Positions 25,714 to 34,364 of a stretch of DNA of 64,000 nt are shown here, in pieces. The stretch comes from Stigmatella erecta (GTDB lineage: Bacteria > Myxococcota > Myxococcia > Myxococcales > Myxococcaceae): contig NZ_FOIJ01000027.1 in the NCBI RefSeq assembly GCF_900111745.1, positions 1-64,000 of the forward strand, in the 5' to 3' direction. How positions within the stretch are numbered: the stretch's first letter is position 1; each line of letters starts with the position of its first letter. The translations under genes were made by a program, and so were the position numbers. Under the pieces are notes generated by a model, which did no database searches, was not told the DNA's origin, and saw nothing but the letters and a program-made list of their open reading frames with translations.

Positions 25714-27686
25714 GTCCGCTTCGCTTGGCTCTGGCCGTGCTCGTGGGGGTCCTGCTGGCCGGGTGCGACAAGGAGGCCTCGCCGCCCCCGGCGGCCCCGC
25801 CCTCCACGGCCCCCGCGCCGGCCGCCCCCGCTGGGAACACCGGCGCGATTGCGCGCCTCGAGGCGGTTCAGGGCGAGGTGCGGTGGGAGCAGGACGGGAA
25901 GACCGGGCCCGCCCGCGAGGGGCCGCTTCCACGCGGGGCGGCGCTGGAGACCGGGGCGAATGGCTCCGTCACGGTCCGCTTCGAGGATGGCCGGACGATC
26001 GATGTGGGCCCCCACGCGCGCTTCGTGCTGGAGGAGGACGACGGCGGGGTGGTCCTGCGGGTGTCCCGCGGCATCGTGCTCAGCCGGGTGCCCGCGGCGG
26101 CCCCGGGGCGCCCCGGCCCGAAGGTCGAGCTGCGCATCCTGACCCCCTACGGCCTCACGCGGGTGAGTGCCCAGGAGCCGAGTGAAGTCCGCGTGAGCGT
26201 GGGCGGCGGGGAGGGGGCCGGCGAGGGCCGCGTCGAGGTGCGGCTGGGAACCATCGCCTTCGTGGGCAAGGACGGCGAGGCGCTCCAGGCCCAGGCGGGC
26301 GAGACGGTGTCGGTGACGGCGGGCCGCGCGGAGCTGGTGGCCCGTCCGGCCAAGGTCTTCGAGCTGGCCCCCATTCAAGTCACCGTCCGCGCCGACAGCG
26401 GCAAGGTGGAGGTCCGCGCTCAGGGCAGCGAGCGGTGGACGGGGAGCAAGGGCCCGCGGCCGCTCGCGCCGGGAGATGGGGTGCGGGTGAAGGGCGGCGT
26501 GGCCCTGCTGGGGCTGGAGGGCTCGGCCTCGACGCTCGCGCTCTCCTCGGGGGGCGAGCTGGTGCTGCAGGGGGCGGGGCAGCAGGGCACCACGGATGAG
26601 GCCCGGGTGGACCTGCGCCGGGGCCAGCTGTCGCTGCGGCTCGCCGAGGGGCGGGACAGCCGCGTGGTGATGCCCGGCCTCACGGTGGAGTCCAAGGACG
26701 CGGCCCACGTGGACGTGCGCCGCACCTCCCAGGGGCTCGATGTCGCCTCGATCGCCGGAGACGTGGTGTTGTTGCAGGGGGAGCGCCGCCAGCCCCTGCG
26801 CGCCGGGGAGCAGGCCTCCGTGGCGGGCAGCGGCCCGGCCAGGATTGTCCCCCTGGAGCGAGGCCCCCTGGTGCTGCCCGTCGAGCCGCGCCTGCAGGTG
26901 TTTCACCGGGGGCTCTCGGACGTCACCTTCGAGTGGAAGGAGGCGGGCGACGCGGTGGTGGAGGTGGCCACCGACGCGGACCTCCAGCGCATCGTCCTTC
27001 GCGGCGCCGTCCACCAGCCCTTCCTCCGGGTGCCCGTGCCCGCCCGGGGCGCGCTGCACCTCCGGGTGCGGCGGCCCGATGGCACCGAGGTGGCCCGGGG
27101 CAGCGCGAGCTTCTCGCCGGAGCGGGCGCCCAAGGAGCTGGCCCGCGTCACCAACGAGGTGCCCGAGGGGCTCGAGAAGACGACCATCTACTACCAGGAC
27201 AAGCCCCCCGCGGTGTCCTTCACCTATGCGGCCGAGGCCCAGGCGGCCAAGTACCGCGTCCAGGTGTACCGCAGCGGCGCCCTGGGCAAGCCCGTGGCGG
27301 AGCGGACCGTGTCCGACACGCGCGCCTCCGTCGAGTCCGGCGTGCTGGGCGAAGGCAGCTTCCTCTGGTCGGTGACGCCCCTATCCCAGGCGGGCAAGGC
27401 GCTCCGGGGCGGGCGGATGAACAAGCTGGAGCTGGTGTACGACAACTCGGTCCCCGTCCTGGTGATTAACGCGCCGCGTCATGGGCAGCAGGCAGGCGCG
27501 CGGGTCCGGGCGGCGGGGGTGGCCCCGGTGGGGGCGAGGCTGTCCATCAACGGACGGCCCGTAACGCTCGATAGCAAGCACCGCTTCAGCACGTGGGCCG
27601 AGCCGGTGGGCGCTCCCCCCCTTCTGCTGTTTAAGATGCAGCGGGCGGGCGGTCCGGACGTCTACGTGGTGCGTACCTTGAAGTGA
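25710..27686 (+). CDS. FecR-domain lipoprotein
   Basis: 658 residues with a lipoprotein signal (VLVGVLLAGC, Cys18) and a Pro/Ala linker. Residues about 48-125 are a FecR domain (LEAVQGEVRW, then LPRGAALETGANGSVTVRFEDG), and a second, weaker FecR-like copy follows near 215-290. The C-terminal 270 residues are fibronectin-like beta domains (DVTFEWKEAGDAVVEVATD, VSFTYAAEAQAAKYRVQVY). In other bacteria FecR relays signals across the periplasm; here it has no cognate ECF sigma factor nearby. The GTG start overlaps the barrel gene stop, and the kinase starts 11 bases after its stop. Confidence 0.85.
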   Translation: MSPLRLALAVLVGVLLAGCDKEASPPPAAPPSTAPAPAAPAGNTGAIARLEAVQGEVRWEQDGKTGPAREGPLPRGAALETGANGSVTVRFEDGRTIDVGPHARFVLEEDDGGVVLRVSRGIVLSRVPAAAPGRPGPKVELRILTPYGLTRVSAQEPSEVRVSVGGGEGAGEGRVEVRLGTIAFVGKDGEALQAQAGETVSVTAGRAELVARPAKVFELAPIQVTVRADSGKVEVRAQGSERWTGSKGPRPLAPGDGVRVKGGVALLGLEGSASTLALSSGGELVLQGAGQQGTTDEARVDLRRGQLSLRLAEGRDSRVVMPGLTVESKDAAHVDVRRTSQGLDVASIAGDVVLLQGERRQPLRAGEQASVAGSGPARIVPLERGPLVLPVEPRLQVFHRGLSDVTFEWKEAGDAVVEVATDADLQRIVLRGAVHQPFLRVPVPARGALHLRVRRPDGTEVARGSASFSPERAPKELARVTNEVPEGLEKTTIYYQDKPPAVSFTYAAEAQAAKYRVQVYRSGALGKPVAERTVSDTRASVESGVLGEGSFLWSVTPLSQAGKALRGGRMNKLELVYDNSVPVLVINAPRHGQQAGARVRAAGVAPVGARLSINGRPVTLDSKHRFSTWAEPVGAPPLLLFKMQRAGGPDVYVVRTLK

Positions 27687-27697
27687 GGTCCTTCGGA

Positions 27698-29431
27698 ATG
27701 AACGAGTCCCAGACGGTCCATGAGCCCGCCATCGTGGCCCAGCCCCTGCGTCCGTACGGGAACTACGTGCTGGTGCGGAAGCTCGCCGAGGGCGGCATGG
27801 CGGAGATCTTCCTCGCCAAGCTGCTGGGCGCCGACGGCTTCGAGCGCAACGTCGTCATCAAGCGCATGCTCTCGCACCTGTCGAACATGCCCGACTTCGT
27901 GGACATGTTCCGGGACGAGGCGCGGCTGGCGGCGCGGCTGTCCCACCCGAACATCATTCAGATCCACGAGCTGGGCTTCATCGAGGGCTGCTACTACATC
28001 TGCATGGAGTACCTGGCGGGGGAGGACTTCTCCACCACGCTCCGGCAGGCGGGGCGCAAGCGCCAGTACACGCCCATCCCCATCGTCCTGCGGGTGCTCG
28101 TGGATGCGGCCCGGGGGCTGCACTACGCCCACGAGTTCACCAACGAGCTGGGCCAGCCCCTGCACATCGTCCACCGGGACATCTCCCCGTCGAACCTCTA
28201 CCTGACCTACCAGGGCCAGGTGAAGGTGCTGGACTTCGGCATCGCCAAGGCCGAGTCGCGCCTGTCCCAGACGCGCACCGGCGTGGTGAAGGGCAAGTAC
28301 ATCTACATGGCCCCCGAGCAGGCCCGCGGGGATGAGGTGGACCGGCGCTCGGACGTCTTCTCCCTGGGGGTGAGCCTCTACGAGTCGCTCACCAACGTGC
28401 GCCCGTTCGCGCGGGAGAACGACCTGGCCATCCTCAACGCGCTCCTGAAGGGCGACTTCGCGCCGCCCACCACGCTGCGCCGGGAGATTCCCAGGGCGCT
28501 GGAGGCGGTGGTGCTCAAGGCGATGGCACCGCGCCCCGAGGACCGCTACGCCACGGCGGGCGAGTTCGCGGACGCGCTGGAGCGGGAGCTGGCCGGGCAG
28601 GTGGGGCTGGCCACGCACGCCCAGCTCGTGGAGTACCTGCGCGGCCAGTTCGGCGACGAGCGCTTCGCGGAGAAGACGCGCATCCCCGCGCTGGCCACCC
28701 TGAAGGCCCAGGCGGCCGCCACCCCGCCGCCCCCGCCCCGGAGCAGCATCACCATCTCGGTGGTCTCCGCGCAGACCTTTGTCGAGGGCGCGGGCAACGC
28801 GCAGGTGACGCGCGAGGCCGGCGCGCGCAGAGCGGTGCGCGGCAAGCGCGTGCTCGCGCTCGGCACGGCGGTGGGCTTGCTGCTGCTCGGGGCGGCGTTC
28901 ACCACGTGGCGCCTGTCGGCGGTCCCGGCCGTGACGGCCCGCATCGAGGCGCCGGCTCCCGCCGGGAACGAGCCGCCTCCCGCCGTGGCGGCCGAGGCGC
29001 CGGCTCCCGCACCGGGGGCCGAAACGCTCCCGGCCCCCGAAGCGCTCCCGGAGCCGCAGACGGCGGCGGCCGTGGCGGAACCGGCCCCGGAGCCGGTGAA
29101 TGCCCCCCCGGCGAAGGCGGCCAAGGCGGCCAAGGCGCGGGCGGTGTCGCTGGGCCTGGAGGACGTGCAGCGGGTGGTGTCCCGGGCCAGCGCCCGCATC
29201 GCGACGTGCTTCGAGCGGTACAAGGCGGACCTCCCCGCGGACGCGGGCAAGGTGAGCGTGCGGCTGACCATCGCGTCCTCGGGCAAGGTGAAGGCGCAGA
29301 CGCAGGGGCCGCTGGCCTCCCGGTCGGTGGGGCGGTGCCTGGAGACGCAGGCCGAGCGCCTGCGCTTCCCCGCCCACCGGGACCAGGAGGTCAACGTGGT
29401 GCTGCCGTTCGACTACCGGGTGGCGCGGTGA
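27698..29431 (+). CDS. Membrane Ser/Thr protein kinase with AgmX/PglI-like periplasmic tail
   Basis: 577 residues. The N-terminal Hanks-type kinase (20-300) has the glycine loop LAEGGMAEIFLA, Lys55 in VVIKRM, the catalytic HRDISPSN (159-166), DFG at 179-181 and MAPEQ at 204-208, so it should be active. A single membrane helix is at about 385-404. The outside part has a Pro/Ala linker and a final ~90-residue domain (IATCFERY, GKVSVRLTIASSG, LRFPAHRDQEV) with the same pattern as the C-terminal domain of the GltG-like protein at 12316-13665. This links phosphorylation to a TonB-like envelope domain. I start at ATG 27698, preceded by gagg, rather than at GTG 27683. Confidence 0.9.
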   Translation: MNESQTVHEPAIVAQPLRPYGNYVLVRKLAEGGMAEIFLAKLLGADGFERNVVIKRMLSHLSNMPDFVDMFRDEARLAARLSHPNIIQIHELGFIEGCYYICMEYLAGEDFSTTLRQAGRKRQYTPIPIVLRVLVDAARGLHYAHEFTNELGQPLHIVHRDISPSNLYLTYQGQVKVLDFGIAKAESRLSQTRTGVVKGKYIYMAPEQARGDEVDRRSDVFSLGVSLYESLTNVRPFARENDLAILNALLKGDFAPPTTLRREIPRALEAVVLKAMAPRPEDRYATAGEFADALERELAGQVGLATHAQLVEYLRGQFGDERFAEKTRIPALATLKAQAAATPPPPPRSSITISVVSAQTFVEGAGNAQVTREAGARRAVRGKRVLALGTAVGLLLLGAAFTTWRLSAVPAVTARIEAPAPAGNEPPPAVAAEAPAPAPGAETLPAPEALPEPQTAAAVAEPAPEPVNAPPAKAAKAAKARAVSLGLEDVQRVVSRASARIATCFERYKADLPADAGKVSVRLTIASSGKVKAQTQGPLASRSVGRCLETQAERLRFPAHRDQEVNVVLPFDYRVAR

Positions 29432-29437
29432 CGGGCG

Positions 29438-30031
29438 CTACAGCTCGCGCCGGGCGCTGAGCGCCTTGGCCAGCGTGGCCTGGTCCGCGTACTCGAGGTC
29501 TCCGCCCATGGGCAGGCCCTGGGCGATGCGGCTGACGCGCAAGCCCAGCGGCTTGAGCAGGCGCATGAGGTAGAGCGAGGTGGCCTCGCCCTCCACGTCC
29601 GGGTTGGTGGCGAGGATGATCTCCTCCACCTTGGCGTCGGACAGCCGCTCCAGCAACTCTCGGATGCGCAGCTGGTCCGGGCCCACGCCCTCCAGCGGCG
29701 AGAGCACGCCGTGCAGCACGTGGTAGCGGCCCTTGAACTCGCGCGTGCGCTCCAGCGCCATCAGGTCCGCGAACGTCTCCACCACGCACAGCACGCGCTC
29801 GTCGCGGCGGCCATCCCGGCAGAAGCCGCACAGCTCGGTGTCCGTGAGCGAGAAGCAGCGGGTGCACAGGTGCACCTTCTCCTTCACCTCGCGGATGGCC
29901 TGGGACAGCTCCGAGGCGTAGTCGCTGGGCGCCCGCAGGATGTGGAAGGCGAGGCGCTGCGCGGTCTTCTCACCGATGCCCGGGAGCTTCGCGAGCTGGG
30001 CGACCAGGCGATTGAGGGGATCGGGCGTCAT
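29438..30031 (-). CDS. recR: Recombination protein RecR
   Basis: 197 residues, normal for RecR, which works with RecF/RecO to load RecA on gapped DNA. Visible parts are the helix-hairpin-helix (LAKLPGIGEKTAQRLAFH, about 14-31), the zinc finger (CTRC then CGFC) and the Toprim domain (VLCVVETFADLMALE, ILATNPDVEGEATSLYL). It follows ybaB by six bases on the minus strand, the common recR-ybaB-dnaX arrangement. Its 3' end nearly meets the convergent kinase gene, with six bases between. Confidence 0.97.
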   Translation of the reverse strand: MTPDPLNRLVAQLAKLPGIGEKTAQRLAFHILRAPSDYASELSQAIREVKEKVHLCTRCFSLTDTELCGFCRDGRRDERVLCVVETFADLMALERTREFKGRYHVLHGVLSPLEGVGPDQLRIRELLERLSDAKVEEIILATNPDVEGEATSLYLMRLLKPLGLRVSRIAQGLPMGGDLEYADQATLAKALSARREL

Positions 30032-30037
30032 CCGGAG

Positions 30038-30355
30038 TTAAGTAATCCCGGGGATCTTCACGCCGCCGGAGATTTTGGCCAGCTCCTTCTGCATGTGCTG
30101 GCGGCTGCTCGCCAGGGCAGCGTTGACCGCGGCGGTGATGAGGTCCTCCAGCATCCCGGTGTCGTTCGGATCGATGGCGGACTTGTCGATCTTGATGCTC
30201 TGGATTTCCTGGATGCAGTTGGCGACGACCTTGACGCGGCCCTCGCCCGAGGCGGCTTCCACCTTCTCGTTGGCGAGCTCCTGCTTGCGCTGTTCGATCT
30301 TCTCCGTGAGCTTGTTGGCCTGCCGGATGAAGTAGTTCAGGTCGATGCCGGGCAT
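30038..30355 (-). CDS. ybaB: YbaB/EbfC nucleoid-associated protein
   Basis: 105 residues of the YbaB/EbfC family, dimeric DNA-binding proteins that are almost always encoded between dnaX and recR, as here. The sequence shows the N-terminal coiled helix (FIRQANKLTEKIEQRKQELAN), the central strands (GEGRVKVVANCIQEIQSIKI) and the C-terminal helix with MLEDLITAAVNAAL. It starts about 95 bases after the dnaX tail. Confidence 0.94.
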   Translation of the reverse strand: MPGIDLNYFIRQANKLTEKIEQRKQELANEKVEAASGEGRVKVVANCIQEIQSIKIDKSAIDPNDTGMLEDLITAAVNAALASSRQHMQKELAKISGGVKIPGIT

Positions 30356-30449
30356 GGGACTTCCTCTTCGAGCGTGGGAGCGGCCGCTTGGCAGGGGCCG
30401 CGGGACCGGAAGAACGCGGGGCGCACCCTAGCGTTGCGCGAGGGCATTG

Positions 30450-31409
30450 TCAGGCACTGTCCTCGGGAACCTCGGGGGCCGGGCTGGCGGAGGGGCGCTC
30501 GGGCTCCAGGACCTGGATGTGCTCGATTTCGCCCCCCAGCAGCTTCAGCACCGAGCGCACCGCGGGGTGGGAGCGGACCTTGCCCTCGGTGCTCTGGGTG
30601 TGGGCGGCGCGGGCCTGGGAGTCCTGCTCGGCGAGGCTGACCGTGGAGGCGGCGATCTCGGCGGTGGCCTCCTCCACGGTGAGCTTCATGGGCCGGCCGA
30701 AGTGCTCCGCGAGGGCCTTCTCCACGACGGCCTTGCCACCGGACGCCGAGAGGGTGGTGCGGTGGAACGCGGCCTTGGGGACGTAGGCCACGCCGACCTC
30801 TCCCGGGCGCAGCCACAGGAGCCGCCCGTTGGCGAGCGCGGTGCCATGGCGGATGCTCGCGGTGCGGACGGTCTCCACCGCCGCGCGCCAGCGCTCGATC
30901 AGGGGCTGGGTGGGGTTGTCCCGCCCCCGGGCCGCGGGAGGCGGGGCCACCTCGGGCTCCGGCTCTCGCTCGGACTCCGGCTCGGCTTCCGGCAGACACT
31001 CGCCGGAGGCACAGCCCTCGGCGGAGCCCTCTTCGGGAAAGAGGCGCTCGTCGGCGCTGCCGGCCGCCACCTCCGGCTTGCGCACGTTGGTGACCCGGAC
31101 CACGGGGGCCGGGGTGGTGACGCGCGACAGCGGCGTGGCCCCCGCGGGCGCGGGGGAGGGCGGCGCCACGGGCCCCGGCGGGGCGCGGGAGGGAAGGGAC
31201 TCGTTGGAGGGCGGCCCCCAGGGCCGGGCCGGCGGCACGGGGGGGCCATGACCGTTCCGGGGCGCCGGAGCGGCTGGAACGGGAGCGGCCTGGACGGGGG
31301 CGGCCTGAGCCGGCGGGGCCGGGACAGGCGCCGCCGGGGTGGGGGCGGGGCGGGGCGGCTCGGGGGCGCGCTCAGACGCGAAAGTTCGGGGGACCGGAGC
31401 GACCTCCTG
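30450..31409 (-). CDS. dnaX: DnaX C-terminal (tau-type) region in the +1 frame
   Basis: This open frame continues DnaX but is shifted +1 relative to the gamma frame, which stops at 31372. It starts with a Pro/Ala linker (APEPPRPAPTPAAP) and ends in a folded domain containing LIERWRAAVETVRTASIRHG, ALAEHFGRPMKLTVEEA and HPAVRSVLKLLGGEIEHI, the pattern of the tau C-terminal domain that binds the polymerase in many bacteria. Codon bias switches from the upstream frame to this one at about 31409, next to an AGGAGG. No start codon sits at a proper distance after that site; the first GTG is at 31238. Full-length tau therefore needs a +1 shift, unless the sequence has an indel. Confidence 0.7.
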   Translation of the reverse strand, partial: QEVAPVPRTFASERAPEPPRPAPTPAAPVPAPPAQAAPVQAAPVPAAPAPRNGHGPPVPPARPWGPPSNESLPSRAPPGPVAPPSPAPAGATPLSRVTTPAPVVRVTNVRKPEVAAGSADERLFPEEGSAEGCASGECLPEAEPESEREPEPEVAPPPAARGRDNPTQPLIERWRAAVETVRTASIRHGTALANGRLLWLRPGEVGVAYVPKAAFHRTTLSASGGKAVVEKALAEHFGRPMKLTVEEATAEIAASTVSLAEQDSQARAAHTQSTEGKVRSHPAVRSVLKLLGGEIEHIQVLEPERPSASPAPEVPEDSA

Positions 31410-32586
31410 GCGCTCCGGTCTGGGACTTCGCGGTGCCGTCGCCGGCGGTGAGGCCCTGGGCCAGCCGGTCCACCTTGGCCAGGAGGTCCGGGATGCTGCT
31501 GGCCGGAGAGAGCTGGATGGCCTTGAGCAGCGCCATCTCCAGCGCGAGCCGGGGCTGGGCGGCGCGGGCCACGTCCCACACGCAGCCGTGCACCACGTCG
31601 AACAGGCGCGCGAGCTGGGCCGAGTCCGCCTCCTGCGCCAGGGCCAGGAGGGCCTTCTGCTCGGACTCGGCGAGCTCCGCGGGCGCCTCGCCCACGGCCT
31701 TGGTGACGAAGAGGTGGCGCAGCTGGAGCGCCAGCTCCTCCGCGAGCCGCTTCAGGTCCAGGCCGCGGTTGAAGATTTCCTCCACGCGCTCCAGCACCTT
31801 GCGCGCGTCCTTGCGCACGAGCGCCTCGGCGAACTCCTGCACCACGGTGCGGTCGATGGCGCCCAGCGCCTCGGCCACGGACTCATCGGTGGGGTTGGCG
31901 CCGCACGAGGCGAGCACCTGGTCCAGGAGGCTCAAGGCATCGCGCATGCCGCCCTCGGACTGGCGGACCACGAGCGACAGGGAGCGGTCGGAGATGCCCG
32001 CGCCTTCCGCGTCGGAGATTTGCTTGAGCCGCTGGAGCATGCGCGCGGCGGGGATGCGGCGGAAGTTGTGGCGCTGGCAGCGCGAGAGGATGGTGTCCGG
32101 GAGCTTGTGCGCCTCGGTGGTGGCGAAGATGAACTTCACGTGCCCGGGCGGCTCCTCCAGCGTCTTCAGGAGCGCGTTGAACGCCGCCCCCGAGAGCATG
32201 TGGACCTCGTCGATGATGTAGATCTTGTGCCGGTCGCGCTGCGGCAGGTACTTGGCGTTCTCGCGAATCTCGCGGACGTTCTCGACGCCGTTGTTGGACG
32301 CACCGTCGATCTCCGCCACGTCCACGGAGGTGCCCGAGGTGATTTCGGTGCAGGCCCGGCAGGTGCCACAGGGGCTGGCGGTGGGGCCCTGCTCGCAGTT
32401 GAGGGCCTTGGCGAGCAGGCGGGCGGCGGTCGTCTTGCCCACCCCGCGAGGACCGCAGAACAGGTAGGCGTGGGCCACGCGGTCCATCTTGATGGCGTTC
32501 GCGATGGTCCGGACGATGTGCTCCTGTCCGGTCATGTCGTCGAAGGTTTGAGGCCGCCACTTCCGCGCGAGGACGAGGTAACTCAT
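31372..32586 (-). CDS. dnaX: DNA polymerase III clamp-loader subunit (gamma form of DnaX)
   Basis: 404 residues from the ATG giving MSYLVLARKWRPQTFDD, the family's standard opening. The Walker A motif GPRGVGKTTAARLLAKALNC is at about 42, a four-Cys zinc module follows (C at CEQGPTASPCGTCRAC), Walker B is YIIDEVHMLS, and the SRC sensor is at LSRCQRHNF. It ends with GPPNFRV after domain III and a short linker, close to where E. coli gamma ends. The tau region lies downstream in the +1 frame. It is followed by ybaB and recR on the same strand. Confidence 0.93.
   Translation of the reverse strand: MSYLVLARKWRPQTFDDMTGQEHIVRTIANAIKMDRVAHAYLFCGPRGVGKTTAARLLAKALNCEQGPTASPCGTCRACTEITSGTSVDVAEIDGASNNGVENVREIRENAKYLPQRDRHKIYIIDEVHMLSGAAFNALLKTLEEPPGHVKFIFATTEAHKLPDTILSRCQRHNFRRIPAARMLQRLKQISDAEGAGISDRSLSLVVRQSEGGMRDALSLLDQVLASCGANPTDESVAEALGAIDRTVVQEFAEALVRKDARKVLERVEEIFNRGLDLKRLAEELALQLRHLFVTKAVGEAPAELAESEQKALLALAQEADSAQLARLFDVVHGCVWDVARAAQPRLALEMALLKAIQLSPASSIPDLLAKVDRLAQGLTAGDGTAKSQTGAPGGRSGPPNFRV
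31386..31408 (-). other. dnaX: Possible +1 recoding site in dnaX (internal SD and C-run)
   Basis: On the coding strand AGGAGG (31408-31403) lies ten bases before a run of five C (31392-31388), read GGT CCC CCG in the gamma frame. An internal Shine-Dalgarno and a slippery Pro codon pair are the kind of elements that stimulate frameshifting in dnaX and prfB. The inferred frame change happens just here. A sequencing or assembly indel in the GC-rich tract is the main alternative. Confidence 0.45.
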
Positions 32587-32716
32587 GGGGAGGATCATCT
32601 AAACACGGGGGCGCGAAGGATCCATGCGCCCGCCGTGAAAGTCCTCCGCTGGCTCCGCCCGGGGTGGAAAGCCGTCCACATTCTGGACTCCTGGGCAGGA
32701 AAATTCCGGGATTCGC

Positions 32717-34255
32717 TCAGTGTTCCAGGGCTTGGAGCACCACGCCCGCGGCGTTGTGGCCCGCGGCGCCGATGACGCTGCCGGCCGGGTGGCAGCCCGC
32801 GCCGCAGAAGTAGAGCCCGGGGATGGGCGTCTCGTAGGGCAGGCGGTCGGTGAAGCCGCGCTTGTTGTCCACGTGGTGGATGTGGCCGTGGGTGATGCCG
32901 AAGTGGGACTCGATGCGCGGCGGGGTGAGGGCGAAGGTCTCCACCACCAGGTCGCTCGTGCCGGGGGCGAAGCGGTCGCAGATGGACAGCAGGTGCTGGA
33001 CGTAGCGCGCCTCCTCCTTCTCCCAGGTGGAGCCCGCGGGCTGCGAGGGCACCCACTGCACGAAGAGGGCGGAGTTGTGGTGGCCCTGGGCATCGCGGAG
33101 CGAGGGGTCGATGGGGGTGTGGAAGTACCACTCGATGGAGGGGAACTCCGACAGCCGCCCGGCCTTCGTGTCGGCGTAGGCGCGCGCCAGGGCGCCGAGC
33201 ACGTCCTTCTCCTGTGGCAGCAGGTGGATGGTGGGGCCGAACTGGCCCCGGTCCTCGGGCAGGCAAGTGAAGGTGGGCAGGCCCTTGAGGCACAGGTTGA
33301 CCTTGAGGGTGGTGCCCGGGGCGGCCATGGCCTCGATGCGCTGGCGGAAGTCCTGGGGGACGGCGGAGGACTCCAGCAGGCGGAGCGTGCGGAACGGATC
33401 CGCGTTGGAGACCACCACGGAGGCGGAGAGCTCCTCGCCGCTCTGGAGCACCACGCCCTTCACCACGCCCCCTTCCGTGCGGATGGAGACCACGGGGGCC
33501 CGGGTGCGGATCTCCGCGCCGTGCTTGCGGGCCACGCGCTCCAGGGCCTGGGTGACGGTGCCCATGCCGCCGCTGACGATCATCCACGTGCCGCCCGCGC
33601 CGGGCAGCCGGCACATGTTGTGGACGAGCAGGTTCATGCCCGCGCCCGGCGTGTCGTACCCGGCATCCAGGCCGGAGAAGGCATCGGTCACCGCGTACAT
33701 GGCCTTCACGAGATCCGACGCGAAGCCGAAGCGGTCCAGGTACTCGTGGGCGGAGCCCCGGCACAGCCGGATGAAGGCCTGGCGCAGGGCGGGGCGGAGG
33801 TAGCGCTCGGCGGTCTCCTCCAGCGGCAGCGGCGGCAGCAGCCAGGCCGGGGCCAGGTCATCGCGCATGGCGGCCAGCTCCGCGTTCATGGCCTGATTGG
33901 CCTTCCAGTCCGCCTCGGAGAAGAACTCGAGGAACTGGCGCTGCATCTCGCGCTCGTTGGAGCCGAACAGGAGGTAGCGCGTGTCGGTGGTGGGCAGGAA
34001 GTAGTGCGGATCCCTCCGCTTCAGGGGCAGCTCCAGCTCCAGCTCGCTCAGAATCTCCGGGGGCATGAGCCCCAGCAGGTACGCCCCCGTGGAGACGCCC
34101 AGCTTGGGGGCGGAGCGGAACGGGTACTCCGTCTTGCACGCCCCGCCCACGGTGTCCTTGTCCTCCAGGACGGTGACCTTCAGCCCCCGGCGCGCGAGCA
34201 GCGCCGCGGTGACGAGTCCGTTGTGGCCAGCCCCGACGATGATGACATCCGGCAT
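32717..34255 (-). CDS. Phytoene desaturase/CrtI-type FAD-dependent oxidoreductase
   Basis: 512 residues. The N-terminal dinucleotide-binding motif VIIVGAGHNGLVTAALLARRG and the family signature DTVGGACKTEYPF place it with CrtI-like carotenoid desaturases and isomerases; the C-terminus has PGLYFCGAGCHPAGSVIGAAGHNAA. The subgroup starting this way (often annotated as pyridine nucleotide-disulfide oxidoreductase domain 2 type) contains many proteins with unknown substrates, so a carotenoid substrate is not certain. I start at the ATG giving MPDVIIVG, preceded by gggagg, rather than six codons upstream. It is divergent from the mannosyltransferase gene at 34365, about 110 bp away. Confidence 0.88.
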   Translation of the reverse strand: MPDVIIVGAGHNGLVTAALLARRGLKVTVLEDKDTVGGACKTEYPFRSAPKLGVSTGAYLLGLMPPEILSELELELPLKRRDPHYFLPTTDTRYLLFGSNEREMQRQFLEFFSEADWKANQAMNAELAAMRDDLAPAWLLPPLPLEETAERYLRPALRQAFIRLCRGSAHEYLDRFGFASDLVKAMYAVTDAFSGLDAGYDTPGAGMNLLVHNMCRLPGAGGTWMIVSGGMGTVTQALERVARKHGAEIRTRAPVVSIRTEGGVVKGVVLQSGEELSASVVVSNADPFRTLRLLESSAVPQDFRQRIEAMAAPGTTLKVNLCLKGLPTFTCLPEDRGQFGPTIHLLPQEKDVLGALARAYADTKAGRLSEFPSIEWYFHTPIDPSLRDAQGHHNSALFVQWVPSQPAGSTWEKEEARYVQHLLSICDRFAPGTSDLVVETFALTPPRIESHFGITHGHIHHVDNKRGFTDRLPYETPIPGLYFCGAGCHPAGSVIGAAGHNAAGVVLQALEH

Positions 34256-34364
34256 GTTGCCTCCCGAGGACATAGCTCTTAGCCGAGCCCCGGGGAGGGG
34301 AACAAACTTCCCTTGGCTTGCGTGTTGAAGCCGGGACGGTGAGAGTCGGGCCGCCCCGCCCGTG

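Noticed and set aside
30899-31579. The -1 frame of the dnaX tail as the frameshift product
   Set aside because: It yields only Arg/Pro-rich shadow sequence; the tau-like domain is in the +1 frame.
32720-34282. Long plus-strand open frames opposite the CrtI-like gene and similar frames opposite most genes
   Set aside because: High GC content makes antisense frames long; they have Gly/Ala/Arg/His-rich compositions and no family motifs, while the opposite strand has clear ones.
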